Below, in pieces: positions 22,548 through 33,257 of a stretch of DNA of 64,000 nucleotides. A program made the translations under genes and the position numbers. Under the pieces are notes generated by a model. That model did not search any database. It was not told where the DNA came from and was given only the letters and a program-made list of their open reading frames with translations. Numbering within the stretch: the first letter of the stretch is position 1; every line of letters starts with the position of its first letter. Origin of the DNA: Gnetum montanum (Eukaryota; Streptophyta; Gnetopsida; Gnetales; Gnetaceae); assembly GCA_015680685.1 (NCBI GenBank), contig MNCI01012642.1:662800-726799 (forward strand), read 5' to 3'.

Positions 22548-22930
22548 TCCACTTACTACCAACTGCTCTCTTTTCTTCAGGTAACTACACCATATCCAAA
22601 GTATCATTATCATTCAACACCTTCATCTCTTCTAGCACTACTTTCCTCCAATTCAAATATTAAAGTGCCTCATGAACATTTCTAGGGACTTACATCTCAT
22701 CAATATTGGTAATAAAGGCTTTGAGGTTCCCTAACAACTTGGAATATGTGATATAATTTGAGATAGGATATCTAGGATTTCTAGTACCAGACCTTACCCC
22801 CTTCCTTATGCCAATCAGAAGATCAAGATAACTAATTGGCTCTTCACCCTCACAACATGCCTCATCCTCCTCTTGATTGTCTATAGTAATGGGATCTGCC
22901 ATCAATTTAGACTCTTGAGTTTGCATTGGA
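22548..22930 (-). pseudogene. Integrase-RT linker and RT start of copia element F
   Basis: Open 22926-22690, with acidic residues, GTRNPRYPISNYITYSKL and FITNID, the copia linker (YPI-N-V-Y--L, FV--I). It continues with NWRKVVLEEMKVLNDNDTLDMV and AVGSKW, the first copia RT motif (W--AM-EE---L--N-TW-LV, GCKWV). The final residue precedes D's LTR directly. Confidence 0.8.
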
Positions 22931-23149
22931 GTTTTTGATCTCCTAGAGTAAACCAGAGTTGGTTTCGGGTCTACAGTGTTGGACTCTCCTCCTTAACCAA
23001 GGTCACCACTGTTTTTAGACTCAGATTTGGAAGGAAAAGATAAGGTGATTAAAGAAAAAAACTTTGAAAAAGTGGGATTCCAATGTTTGTCTCCCTAAGT
23101 ATCAATCTCCCCCTAGAGAGAAACTTGGGAGTAGAAAGCTTGATCTTCT

Positions 23150-24290
23150 ACAAAGGAAACATCACATGAGATCAAGAAATGTTTTGTGGGAGGATGATAG
23201 CACTTATAACCTTTTTGTGTGGAAGAGTAACCAAGAAAGACACACTTAAGGGCTTTTGGATCAAACTTACCCTAGTGCGGTTGAACATTATGAATAAATA
23301 CCACACACCTAAAACACAAGGTTTAAGAGAGTTATGAACATGAGAGGAGAGAAAAACAGAAAACAATTCACTAATACAGGTTTGATATTTTAGGACTTTG
23401 GAAGGAACACAATTGATAAGAAATGTGAATGTAAGAATGGCTTCACCCCAAAACAAGTTTAGCACATGACTAGAAAACATAATTGATCTAGCAACTTCCA
23501 ATAAGTGATGGTTTTTCCTTTTAGCAATCTCATTTTTTTGAGAAGTATACGCACATGAACTTTGATGAAGTATCCCATATTCTTGAAGATACTCATTTAG
23601 TTCATGAGAAAAATACTCCCTACAATTGCTTGAGCAAAGGATATGTATGGATGATTGGAAGACATTTGTGACAACCTTATGGAATTATTTGAAGATTATA
23701 GTTACTTTTGATTTTTCTTTCATCAAGTAGACCCAACATACCCGGGTATCATCATCAATAAAGGTAATAAATCATCATTCCCTAGTTAAAAAAACACTTG
23801 TGCTGGTCTTCACACATCACTATGAATTAGATGGAATGGAGTGGAGGGTTTGTATGTGTAAGGTGGATAAAATACATGTGTTTGTTTTGCAAGAATACAA
23901 TGATCACAATGAAACGATGTAAGATCTATATTAACGAACAAATGAGGGTAAAAATGTTTAAATAAGAGACACTTGGGTGGCCCAATCTATCATGCCATAG
24001 TTGAACATTGAAATAAGAAAACAAGGAAAAAATAGTAGATGACATCAGACTTGAAGAAGAACCAACACCTAACAAGTAAAAGATGCCATTTTGCTCCTTA
24101 GCATTCCCAATTGTCCTCTTTGATCACAAATCCTAAAATTTACAACAAGAAGGAAAGAAGGTTACGAAACAATTTAAGTCTCTAGTTATTTTACTCATTG
24201 AAAGAAAATTCCACTTCAAATTAGGAACATGAAGAATAGAATTCAACTTTAGCACATTGACTTCCAAATCTTCTCTCCCTATTGTCGTGC
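23150..24290 (-). pseudogene. GAG-pre-integrase and integrase of copia element F
   Basis: Near 23990-23880 the minus strand reads LWHDRLGHPSVSYLKHF and HCDHCILAKQTH, the zinc-binding pre-integrase motif. The core is broken. The open stretch 23501-23172 reads EVARSIMFSSHVLNLFWGEA and FLINCVPSKVLKYQT, the copia integrase end (WGEA--TA-YLINR-PS--L). A late VSFLVTLPHKK matches the FLGYS--QKGYKC segment. Confidence 0.8.
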
Positions 24291-24319
24291 ACACAGACTC
24301 ATCATGGTTTATAGTTACT

Positions 24320-24420
24320 AAATCCTGTACTAGAACTTGTCATATGGCTAGAGGCACTTGTATCCACTATCCAAGTACAATGTTGACCTTTACATGACAA
24401 GCAGGGAAAAAATACCTTTG
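24320..24420 (-). pseudogene. Protease active site of copia element F
   Basis: The minus strand reads CTWIVDTSASSHMTS, matching the copia motif WI-DSGAS-HM. Ser-Gly has become Thr-Ser. A frame change follows, after which ILHVPNLKWNFLSMSKIT (the -LHVP-L--NLLSVS-L motif) is readable. Confidence 0.75.
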
Positions 24421-24744
24421 TGGTTTGTTAAAGTTATGAAACTAGTAGAATTTGATGGGGCAGATTTGGACTCCTTTGTAATTGACAAAGAATTCATCAA
24501 TTTTTGAAGAACCTTCATTTGCTCTGCCATGAATGGTTGAGAAGTAGAACAGTTGTTTTTTCAACCACATAAGCATATTTTCTCCTCTAATTTCATGGCT
24601 TTCATGGCTTCCAATCTACAAACTTTCCATGGATATCCTATCATGTGTCCTTGGTATGATATGGCTTCTTACAGTGCTCACACCACAGCTATTTATTCTT
24701 TCCAAAAGCTCCTTTCGAATTATTTCCCTCATTCTAGTTTGTAG

Positions 24745-25313
24745 CTAAAGTAGATCCTTGGACTGCTATCTCTATTGCAGTGTGCTTTGTGATGGTGAGG
24801 ACATCACTTTTCTCATTGTCTCTTCACGCCAGACTTCTGTGAACACCTCCTTTAGCATAGGTAGAGGCTTTGTGCTAAGTATACATCCTTGAACATCATC
24901 AAGCTCTTGATTCAAGCCTTGTAAACAATGAAATATTTGATCTTTTTCTAACATTCTACTATACAATGCTCCATCATAAGGGCACTTCCAGGTGACATTA
25001 TGAAACAAATCGATTTCCTGCCATAATTTCGAGAGAGTATTAAAATACTTTGTGATGAATGATGTACCTTGTTGAGTATTTCGAATCTTGAAACCAATTT
25101 CAAAACTTTGTGATATATTCTCAAGATTTGAATACATCTCTTTTATTGCATCCCACACTTCTTTCACCATTTGGTAGAACAATACAAGCACCCAATCTTC
25201 TAATCCATTGAGTTAATCAACCATGCCATTACAATTGAATTTTCTGCTTCCCAAACATCATAGTTGGCTGACTCTGATGGAGGTGCTACAGTTGCTCCTG
25301 TCACATATTCCAT
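24745..25313 (-). pseudogene. GAG of copia element F
   Basis: Start MEYVTGATVAPP at 25313, W-EAENSIVMAWLINSMD, a stop, then an open frame 25191-24772 with EVWDAIKEMYSNLEN, FKIRNTQQGTSFITKYFNTL, LWQEID and IFHCLQGLNQELDDVQGCIL. This is the copia gag (UBN2-type) pattern, with W--L---YS and L-GLN-E----R--IL. One stop near codon 40. Confidence 0.85.
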
Positions 25314-25547
25314 TTTAACTCTGCTCTTAATCATAAGTAAGACCTATTAATACCACTCTCTAAAATTGTCCCCATTCAATTTGTGTGAGGTGATTTGGAT
25401 TGAGAGGTTTTCGGGGTGACTGCGTACGATAGATAATTGGGGGTTGGAGACACTTGGAATCCCCGGGTGATTCCATTGTAGACAATGTAGGATTTGCCAC
25501 TTGGTCGGCAATGGTTTCCACTGATATTTATGCTGTTGGAAGGATTA

Positions 25548-25557
25548 GCTCATACCA
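25548..25557 (-). other. Primer-binding site of copia element F
   Basis: Minus-strand TGGTATGAGC, a near match to TGGTATCAGAGC, the initiator tRNA-Met primer site common in copia elements. It lies 230 bp upstream of the GAG start. Confidence 0.55.
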
Positions 25558-25558
25558 T

Positions 25559-25791
25559 AAAACCAGAGGAGGAAACAATATTTTTTCTCATATTGATCAT
25601 TATAGAATTAACTTCTCATAGCAAATTACAATAACCAATTCTCCTATGTTTGGAAACTAAATCCTCACACAATGAGGAAAGCCCCGAATCCCATGACATA
25701 AGGAAACTGAAATATAGGAAAGGAAACTACAGCTAATATTGACTAACAAATGATCCTATAATTGTAGGATCTTTATTTTTGTTTTCCCACA
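25559..25791 (-). repeat. Probable 5' LTR of copia element F
   Basis: The interval from TGTGGGAAAAC (minus strand, 25791) to the primer site is about 233 bp, a normal size for short copia LTRs. It contains AATAAAG on the minus strand near 25770. The partner LTR is not in the window, so the edges are inferred. It starts 37 bp from the CRK stop codon. Confidence 0.5.
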
Positions 25792-25828
25792 AATTTTATA
25801 ACCTCTCACTAAATCATGTTATCAGATA

Positions 25829-28552
25829 TCAACTATATAGCATACTCAAGGATTCATTTTGTTGAGTAGAAGCATAACAACTAGTATTAGTAGCATCATC
25901 ATCATTGTTGAAACTCATAAATGCAAGCAACTTTGGATTTGGTAGAGTGAGCGAAGCACTTGACAGCATTAATATCACTGTTGACATGGGTGGTCTCAGC
26001 GATGAATCTGCTTGCGTGCATAAAAGCCCAACATGAAGGCATCTAATTACTTGTTCAGGTACACAGCTGGAACAGATGGTTCCATCCACTATGTCCATAA
26101 CATTCCCTTGCTGAAAAAGTCTCCATGTCTGTAAAAGGAAATTTTTTGTTTTTCAAAACTCAAGTTTGAGACACACATCACTCTCTCAAAATAAAGAAAG
26201 AAAAACTTTGTATAAGGTCGATATTCAAAAAAGGTTAACCTTTTTACCTCTACTAAAACACTTTGCCCTCCATTGGATAGGTCAAAATCTCCATTCTTCC
26301 TTCCACTAACAATTTCCAATACGAGAATACCAAAACTGTAGACATCTGCCTTGATAGATAATTGGCCTTGCATTGCATACTCTGGTGCCATGTATCCACT
26401 GATTGAAACAATGTGTCAATTCAAGGAAAGAGACGACATCCTACTTAAAAAGAACCTGCTTGTTTGTTATAAATTCAAATCCTATAATTCTTACTAGGTG
26501 CCAGCAACTCTGGTGTGAATTTTGGTTTTATCATCAGGAAAGAGCTTTGCTAAGCCAAAATCTGCAATTTTGGGGTTGAATGTATCGCCGAGTAAAATAT
26601 TTGCTGCCTTGATATCCCTGTGAATGATTTTGAGCTTAGAATCTTCGTGCAAATATAGAAGGCCTTTAGCAACACCAACGATTATTTGAAAACGTTGGGG
26701 CCAGTCAAGACACATTTTCTTGGTTGAATCTGCTGTAAATAACCAATAAAACATCACACAAAAGAGGAAATAATAACGACATGACACATGAAGATGACAA
26801 AATTAGAAGCCAACGTTACCAAAGATGATTTTGTCCAGGCTTCGATTGGGGAGATATTCATAAACAAGGAACCTCTGGGCCCCATCCACGCAACAACCCA
26901 AAAGGTTCACAAGATTCCTATGTTGAATCTTGACCAGAAGCTTGATTTCATTCATAAATTCCACGTTTCCTTGTGAAGATCTAAATGAAAGTTTCTTCAC
27001 TGCTATTTCTGTTCCATTTGGTAGAGTTCCCTGTTAAAAACAGTAATATTAGCAGCTACAATGGAATTTCCTATTGCAAATTAATTATCAATAAGAAAAA
27101 TTGGGTGCTTCACCTTGTATACTGCACCAAATCCCCCTTCACCAAGCTTCAGATCATCATGAAAATCCTTTGTGGCAAGTTTAAGCATCGCTGTTGTAAA
27201 AATTATTCGATCTTCATCATCATCTGCTAGAGAATCATCTTCTACTACATCTGAGATCCTCATTTAACCCGTTAAAAATATCATCAGGATTTTGCCAAGC
27301 CAATTGTTTGCCACGTGAATAACATATTTCATAGTTCATACTTATTATACCTTTTCTGGGATTTTTCTTTCTCAACCAAATTACGAACCCAATCAAAATG
27401 AGCAACAAAACGGTGCCTCCAGTGGCTCCTAAGATTACTGCTACATGATTACTATCCTTGGATCCCCCTGCATATGAATAATTCATAATTGCAAATTCAT
27501 CTACATCATCATCCTATCCTCATCTAGACTGCAACATTAAAATATTTTATACTACCAGACTACAATATTAATATATTACTATGACATCACTGTTATTGTT
27601 CGATACCCTGCATAATAATATGAATGAAACTGCCATAAGAATTACATCATACCGTCCCTGTAACTTTTTCCAACGCTTGCAGTCTAGGCTGGAATATCAT
27701 CCAAAGACCTATAAATAAATTAGAAAAGATGCAACTTGGTAGAACGTTCTTACCTGAAGCCGCTGGAACAGCAGGGGCAGGCACAGTGGGAGAAGAAAAA
27801 TTAATTGCAGGGGATTCGAAAAACGACTGGATTTCGTACTCAGCAAGGCAGCTTCTGGTAACACTTAAGGCTCCTTTATGGGTACTGGAAAAGTTCAGTA
27901 TGTACTTAAGATTTGAGTCCAAGCAATTCTTACAGTCATCCATGGAAATGTCTTGCCAGCACTGAACCAGCCCATAAATGGAAAGAGTGCCACCTGAGGT
28001 AGAATTTGCAGCATACCGGGTAGCGGGAGAAGATCCTGCTTCTATACTCAAATTTGTGAGCAGATTCTTCTTGGCAGCGTCAAAACTATCTGGATCTGAT
28101 ACAGTATCAGTATTATACAAGGCTACAAGCCTGTACTGGTCATTCGTGCCCGTGAAATTATACATCTCAAATCGCATGAAACAGGGGTTGTTCCAAATTG
28201 AAGCCCCCAACTTTTTGCCACAGATTTGCTGGATATTTTTCCTGGCGTCCTGAGAACAACTTAAGCACTGAGCAGCAGTCTCGTCTCCTCTGCACTGGAA
28301 TAGCCCATAGACTCTGTTGTTTCCCTCCCCAACCACGGAGATGTAGAAAGCTGCAGGTTGTGCAGATGAAATAACCAAACTATCGAGAACATTCACTACA
28401 TTTGTGGCAACCTTGCTACCCTCTGTATAATTATTGGGATTGCAAACAGGATTTGCAGAACTGCAACTGACCCAGAAGATTAAAAAAGTAATGCAACATA
28501 GCAGTGCACAGAGGCCATTCTTGGAATTACGACGCATATAAACAGACTCCAT
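25829..28552 (-). CDS. CRK: Cysteine-rich receptor-like protein kinase (DUF26/GNK2, RD kinase), 7 exons
   Basis: Plasma-membrane receptor kinase. Exons (minus): 28552-27754, 27467-27351, 27250-27114, 27030-26820, 26729-26495, 26398-26248, 26128-25829. All junctions are GT-AG, the phases fit, and the 1950 nt give 649 residues with no stop. Signal peptide 1-33 (start at 28552 chosen because the paralogue has its Met there). Two GNK2 domains, each with C-x8-C-x2-C (first at residues 87-99). Membrane helix about 275-298. Kinase: GEGGFG 342-347, Lys363, HRD with Asp460, DFG 478-480, APE 504-506, so catalytically complete. GNK2 domains in other plants bind sugars such as mannose and CRKs act in stress and immune signalling. 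This ligand is unknown. The most intact gene in the window. Confidence 0.93.
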
Positions 28553-28899
28553 AGTTGCTTCTACGCTGAACAATGGGCTATTCATGGGAATAATTTTTCT
28601 AGGGTTAGAACGAGGAAGATAGTCGAAGGGGCTTGGTTTGTATCAGACCAATTCTATATGTTGACAAACTAAGGGATGAAACAAATTGGGATATACTCCA
28701 CGCCATTCAAACCTTCAGAGTTAACAAACGAACGGTTGAGGCTGCTCCCATTAAACAACGATAAGCCGTTGTAAGTGATTCTAACATAAGTTTGTCCGAA
28801 CGCAGTTGAATGATTCAACATCAATTATCAAATGTGAAGATTTTTTTTTAAAAAAAAATATTTTGTTTTCAACCATAACCAACCTGTCACTGCAGTGGT
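28553..28899. other. Upstream region of the CRK gene
   Basis: No gene. Contains an A/T homopolymer run (28844-28865). No TATA box close to the CRK start that I would defend. Confidence 0.4.
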
Positions 28900-30020
28900 A
28901 GCTTGATTGCTAATTTGATGGTTTTTGTCCTTCAGTAGCTAATGAGTTTGACTTAAAACTATAGGCATTGTTATAGTTGAACAATGTTGAATCTGCTTCC
29001 ATGCACAACAGCCCAACATGAAAGCATCTAATTACTTTTTCATGTAAACAACTGGATCTAGGGGCTCGCAAAAAATTGCAAGTTTGGGACATCGCAGGAC
29101 GCCCATTTGGGGATACATGGATATTTTGGATGTCTAAAGTATACTTAAAGGTACTAGCTACAACTCTTTACTTTGTTATAAAACACTTACAAAATGCTTC
29201 ATTGTTTAAATTGTAATGTAAATTTCAGAAATACTTTTAGAATAATAAATTTATTTATATAATTTTCAATAGCATGGAACCTGAATATCTTAGACAAAAT
29301 TATTCTTTTTTCACATCTCTATTGTATCCCCATAACATTCATAAAAGACCATCCTATACCCAAAATCATTTAAGGGATTGTCCCCACATCCATTGGCTCA
29401 AGAACTTGTGAAATACTTTTTAAAAATTTCCTGAAAACTCATTGGATAGGTTAATATTTTTACCTCTATTAAAACACTTTACCCTTCATTNGGGTAGCGG
29501 GAGAAGATCCTGCTTCTATGCTCAATTTTGTGAGCAGATTCTTCTTGGCAGCGTCAAAACTATCTGGATCTGATACAGTATCAGTATTATACAAGGCTAG
29601 AAGACTGTTCTGGTCATTCGTGCCCGTGAAATTATACGTCTCAAATCGCATGAAACAGGTGTTGTTCCAAATTGCAGCCCCCAACTTTCGGCCACAGGTT
29701 TCCTGGATATTTTTCCTGGCGTCCCGAGAACAACTGAAGCACTGAGCAGCAGTCTGGTCTCCTCTGCACTGGAATAGCCCATAGACTGTGTTGTTTCCCT
29801 CCCCAGCCACGGAGATGTTGAACGCTGCAGGTTGTGAAGATGCATTCACCAAATTATTCAGAACATTCACTACATTTGTGGCTACCTTGCTGCCCTCTGT
29901 ATAATTGTTGGGATTGCAAGCAGGATTTGCAGCTTCACTGCAACTGAGCCAGAAGATTAAAACAGTAATGCAACAAAACCGGTCAAATCTGCTGCTCCAC
30001 GGTGCCCAGGCAGAATCCAT
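28900..30020 (-). pseudogene. CRK: Second CRK copy: 5' exon plus degenerate 3' fragment across a gap
   Basis: 30020-29492 encodes a start (MDSAWAPWSS), signal peptide and GNK2 domain with C-x8-C-x2-C (CRGDQTAAQCFSC). It is strongly similar to the intact CRK and runs into the N at 29491. Left of the N is kinase intron sequence like that at 26230-26266, then 29100-28910 with CLHEKVIRCFHVGLLC, a degenerate last kinase exon broken by deletions and frame changes. Exons 2-6 and the second GNK2 domain are absent. Either the assembly lost about 1.7 kb at the N or the copy is truly deleted. The damaged last exon suggests a pseudogene either way. Confidence 0.85.
29491..29491. other. Assembly gap (single N) inside the CRK paralogue
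   Basis: One N joins intron/kinase-end sequence to GGGTAGCGGGAGAAGATCC of the first exon. In the intact gene these two points lie about 1.75 kb apart (about 26270 and 28018). The N probably stands for missing sequence. Confidence 0.8.
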
Positions 30021-30780
30021 AGTTTCTGCCTAGAGCTCTGCATCATGCAGCAGTTGTAGATACGTAAAATAAAGCGAGTTATTGAATGGAATTGCAAAAA
30101 TCAAGGTTGTCGGCCACGCGGTGGATTGACCAGAAGTTGGAGAAAGGAAAACGTCAGCATATATCGCCTACGGTAGATTGGTGACGTTGATGTAGTGATT
30201 GTCAAAAATTTGGTAGCGAAAATTTGTTTTGCCGAGGATTGTCAAATATTGTCGCCGACTTTGCGGTTTGCACCGATGCTATGATTTGTTGGGTTTGAAC
30301 AAAAATCATGACCGCTGTTCGAAGCACCCAATCCTAGGCTATCCTTCACCTCGGAAGCGCAAGTTAAGAGGAATTGACACTATCAACCGTGGAGTAGCCC
30401 CCACTATTTGACTCAATGATCTGAATTCTGAAATGTCGTACTACGTTTAAACGGCGGCCAGTTCTAGATGCACAGAAGCTATCAACAAAGATTTTTTAAC
30501 TGAGTGACCCCAACGTGTGTGAGTGATCTAGACCTGTGTTGGGCCAGACATTTTTGACATTTTAGGTCCGTTAAAGATATGAGCGATGGAAATGTGCTTG
30601 TTTTTTTTAAGTCGTGGACTTTTGGTTGCATGGTAGGTTATCACTCATTCATTACTCTTTTTCTTTTCAGACTTTGCTTTAATAAGATAAGCATTAAGCT
30701 TCCGGGTCATAATCCTTTATATCAGGATATACGTATTTGTTACATGTGGTAAGTTACTTGACCAAGAATAAACATAATAA
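30021..30780. other. Intergenic, nothing recognised
   Basis: Upstream of the CRK paralogue. A T-rich run at 30600-30610. Short open frames show no domain. Confidence 0.4.
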
Positions 30781-31295
30781 ACTAGCCTAGGTATATTATA
30801 TATATATATATATATTATCGAGAGGATCTACATTAAAACACGATCATCAAGGAACAAAACTTACTAAGACGTTGGGTGAGGAGAAGACTACTGTTCAAAT
30901 CATATAAAACTTAAAGACGAGGAATAAGGGAATCTTACTTTCAAAGTAAATTCAACATGCTCTTTCTTCCTATACCCTATCTCCATTTTCTAATGTTCTC
31001 TCTATCAAATTTGTTTAGGAGGAAATGTTATAGAATATAGAGAACAAATTCAGCTAAGATAACATTTGAAAATGGAGATAGGGTATAGGAAGCAAGAGCA
31101 TGTTGAATTTACTTTGAAAGTAAGATTCCCTTATTCATAATCCTTAAATTTTATATGATTTGAACATTGTTCTTGTTCCTTGCCCAACCATCATGTTTTA
31201 ATGTAGTAATATTGTTCCTTGCCCAATAATCATGTTTTAATGTAGATCCTCTTGACTAAATTATAGAGATATGTATTATATATATCTAGGCTAGT
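30781..31295. mobile_element. Foldback/MITE-like element with long inverted arms
   Basis: Starts ACTAGCCTAGGTATA and ends TATATCTAGGCTAGT. The left arm (to about 31018) and right arm (from about 31076) are near-perfect inverted copies. For example AAGGGAATCTTACTTTCAAA on the left pairs with TTTGAAAGTAAGATTCCCTT on the right. The right arm has an extra duplicated TTGTTCCTTGCCCAA unit. A short loop of about 57 bp remains. A (TA)n run lies at 30798-30822. I see no target duplication. The transcript would fold into one long hairpin. Confidence 0.8.
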
Positions 31296-31619
31296 GGTGC
31301 GGAATGACATTTTGTCACAATAAATTATGAATTAAAATTTGGAATTTTACTATCTTTAAAAATCTTATTAATAATAATAAAAACACCATTCAAATAGTTA
31401 TAGAAATCATATTACATAAGATTGTTTAAACAAAATACATCAAGGGTTCCAAGTTACATATGAAGAAATTAAACAATTCAATAAAGAAAGAAGGAGAAAT
31501 TAACAATGCTTAAAATGAACAAAGAAGGGGAAGAACATTCTTTATTCAAAAGAATAACATAGTCTATTTTGCAAAATAAAATTGCAAGCCTTTGAGGAAA
31601 GTAAAATACATTGATGATT
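31296..31619. other. 3' flank of the Helitron helicase remnant
   Basis: AT-rich, no coding signal. Lies downstream (minus strand) of the helicase stop, so it is probably Helitron 3' non-coding sequence. Confidence 0.4.
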
Positions 31620-31940
31620 TTAATATTCTTCTAACTTAACAAAATGTCTTTCCTCTGCAAACCTAGATTGAAGAGTTTTGGTTGCTAAAATATTTCTGTA
31701 TTGTTGCAATGAAAATGGTGGATAAATTTTTAAAGAATCTACAGTCCTCATTCTTGATAGTGCTACAAAAGTTAGACATGTTATTTCTTTTGATCCCACA
31801 TCAATAGATACCTTATCTAATGTCATTCCCTATTATTTATGGACTGTTAGTGCCAATGTCAATTGTAACAGTAGCTATAAAGATCAATCTCTAATGATTG
31901 GAATAATAGACACATGTCGATGATTACGCTCATCAAATAG
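31620..31940 (-). pseudogene. Helitron RepHel helicase, C-terminal part
   Basis: The minus frame has GMTLDKVSIDVGSKEI, TFVALSRMRTVDSLKIYPPF and ends with a natural stop after KLEEY. This is the conserved last segment of PIF1/Helitron helicases (TIHKSQG-TLD-V-I-LG, FVALSRVR). Upstream codons read LTLALTVHK. It continues, after element A, at 60852 with the preceding helicase segment. A stop near the KSQG motif. Pseudogene. Confidence 0.85.
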
Positions 31941-31945
31941 ATAAC
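31941..31945 (+). other. Target-site duplication of element A, left copy
   Basis: ATAAC immediately before TGAAACACC. An identical ATAAC follows the 3' LTR (60847-60851). Confidence 0.9.
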
Positions 31946-33232
31946 TGAAACACCACTAATTTCGGCCTAACACTTTGAAATGAGAACGACTCAAGCCCTT
32001 TCAAGCATCCAGAAGGCAAAAATTTGACTAAGGCATGCAACTCACGCTAGCTTGCCTTGATCACTCACGCTGGATTGTCCCAAGAATCTCATGCTGGAAA
32101 TTGGCACATTTTTCACACTCACGCTGGCCTGAACACACATGCTAGCTTGCAAAATTTTTTCACACACGTTGTGGTCATGTTGCAGTGTGAGTCCAGCATG
32201 ACCAATTTTGAGAGCTCAAAACCAAGTCAAAATGATCAAGTTTTCAAAGTGCAAGTCATCATCAAGATTCATTGTTGACAACTTCAGATTTCAACCTCTA
32301 GAATTCAAAGAAAATTGCAAGTCTTTTTTGCNGTCAGGAAGACACCTCAAATAGCCACAGAACAGTAGTCGATTCAAAGATCCAGAAGTTTCAAGCAAGC
32401 CAGTGTCAATTTCTCTTGTTGTACATTATAATTTCATTGTAAATATTCATTCGTGGTCTTGTTAGGCCCTCACGGTCTAAATTGTATGTATTTCCATGGG
32501 CTTGAGTGACCCACACATTGTAAGATATGGTGAATTTGGTCAAGAACGTAGCTTGCCCACACAAGCCCGACTCACACACAGTTATCCATTGGACACATGT
32601 CACTTGATCTGCTTTCCTCTCATCTCCCAGCCATTGATTCCATTCTCGAATTCCACACCCGAACCTGGCCCAATCCTATAAATACCCTATCAATTCACAT
32701 AAATGGGGTTGGTAATTTTTGAGTTAAATGGCTTAGAAAACTCAAACTAGTGATCCTTGGGCACTTGGCACACTTTGACTGATAGCATCCAAGCACTTCT
32801 AAAACACATCACATCACATTGCCCCAAGGCTTGGCGCTTGACTTACCATCTACACATGCAGCTACGCTTTGACCGGTGCACATCTTTTCTATGCAATACA
32901 ATACAACTCATTTTGCCAGCCATTATACTGTTTACTCTGTTTTACATTCAGTTCATGTTTTGTTTGCGTTTTGATTATGATACTAGTTTAAGTTTGCATT
33001 TTTTCTGTGCTGTTTCGTATTTTAAAATATCAGTTATGAAAACCCCAGCGCAAGCCATAATTTATGCTTGGGGAAGTCCTTGGTTGATTTGTGTGTAGAC
33101 CATCCAAGGCACTCTACCTTCATTCCTTTTCCAGCTTGCCCTCAGGTGAAGGCAGGGTCAGCTATGCTTTTGCAACGATCTTTCGGTGTCTATTTCCCTT
33201 CCAGCCTTACACCGATGATTTAGGTCAGTACA
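31946..33232 (+). repeat. 5' LTR of element A (internally shortened at an N)
   Basis: 1287 bp against 1602 bp for the 3' LTR. The alignment breaks exactly at the N (32332), where the 3' LTR has about 300 bp more (59650-59950). TATA box TATAAATA at 32677-32684 (the 3' copy reads TAGAAATA). Many CTCACGCTGG-type words near 32040-32150. By eye about 23 differences in 270 aligned bases, mostly transitions. Confidence 0.9.
32332..32332. other. Assembly gap (single N) in the 5' LTR of element A
   Basis: The N lies where about 300 bp present in the 3' LTR are missing. The missing block is rich in inverted GTGTGACC/ACGCTG words, which can be hard to assemble. Confidence 0.75.
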
Positions 33233-33238
33233 GTAAAT

Positions 33239-33257
33239 TGGCACTAGAAGAAGGGCA
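33239..33257 (+). other. Primer-binding site of element A
   Basis: TGGCACTAGAAGAAGGGC, six bases after the LTR end. Element B has the less decayed form TGGCGCTAGAAGGAGGG at the same place. The cognate tRNA is not identified here. Confidence 0.7.

Larger units (their letters stand above)
22548..25791 (-). mobile_element. Element F: Ty1/copia retrotransposon, 3' part removed
   Basis: Minus-strand order is LTR (25791-25559), primer site, GAG, protease, GAG-pre-integrase, integrase, start of RT. Protease before integrase before RT is diagnostic for copia. It ends at 22548 within the first RT motif (AVGSKW), where D's LTR starts. The rest of RT, RNase H and the 3' LTR are not in the window. Many stops. 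The element lies between D and the CRK gene, in the same orientation as the CRK gene. Confidence 0.85.

Noticed and set aside
30229-30411. 60-codon plus frame beside the CRK paralogue
   Set aside because: Short, no domain, no conserved partner.
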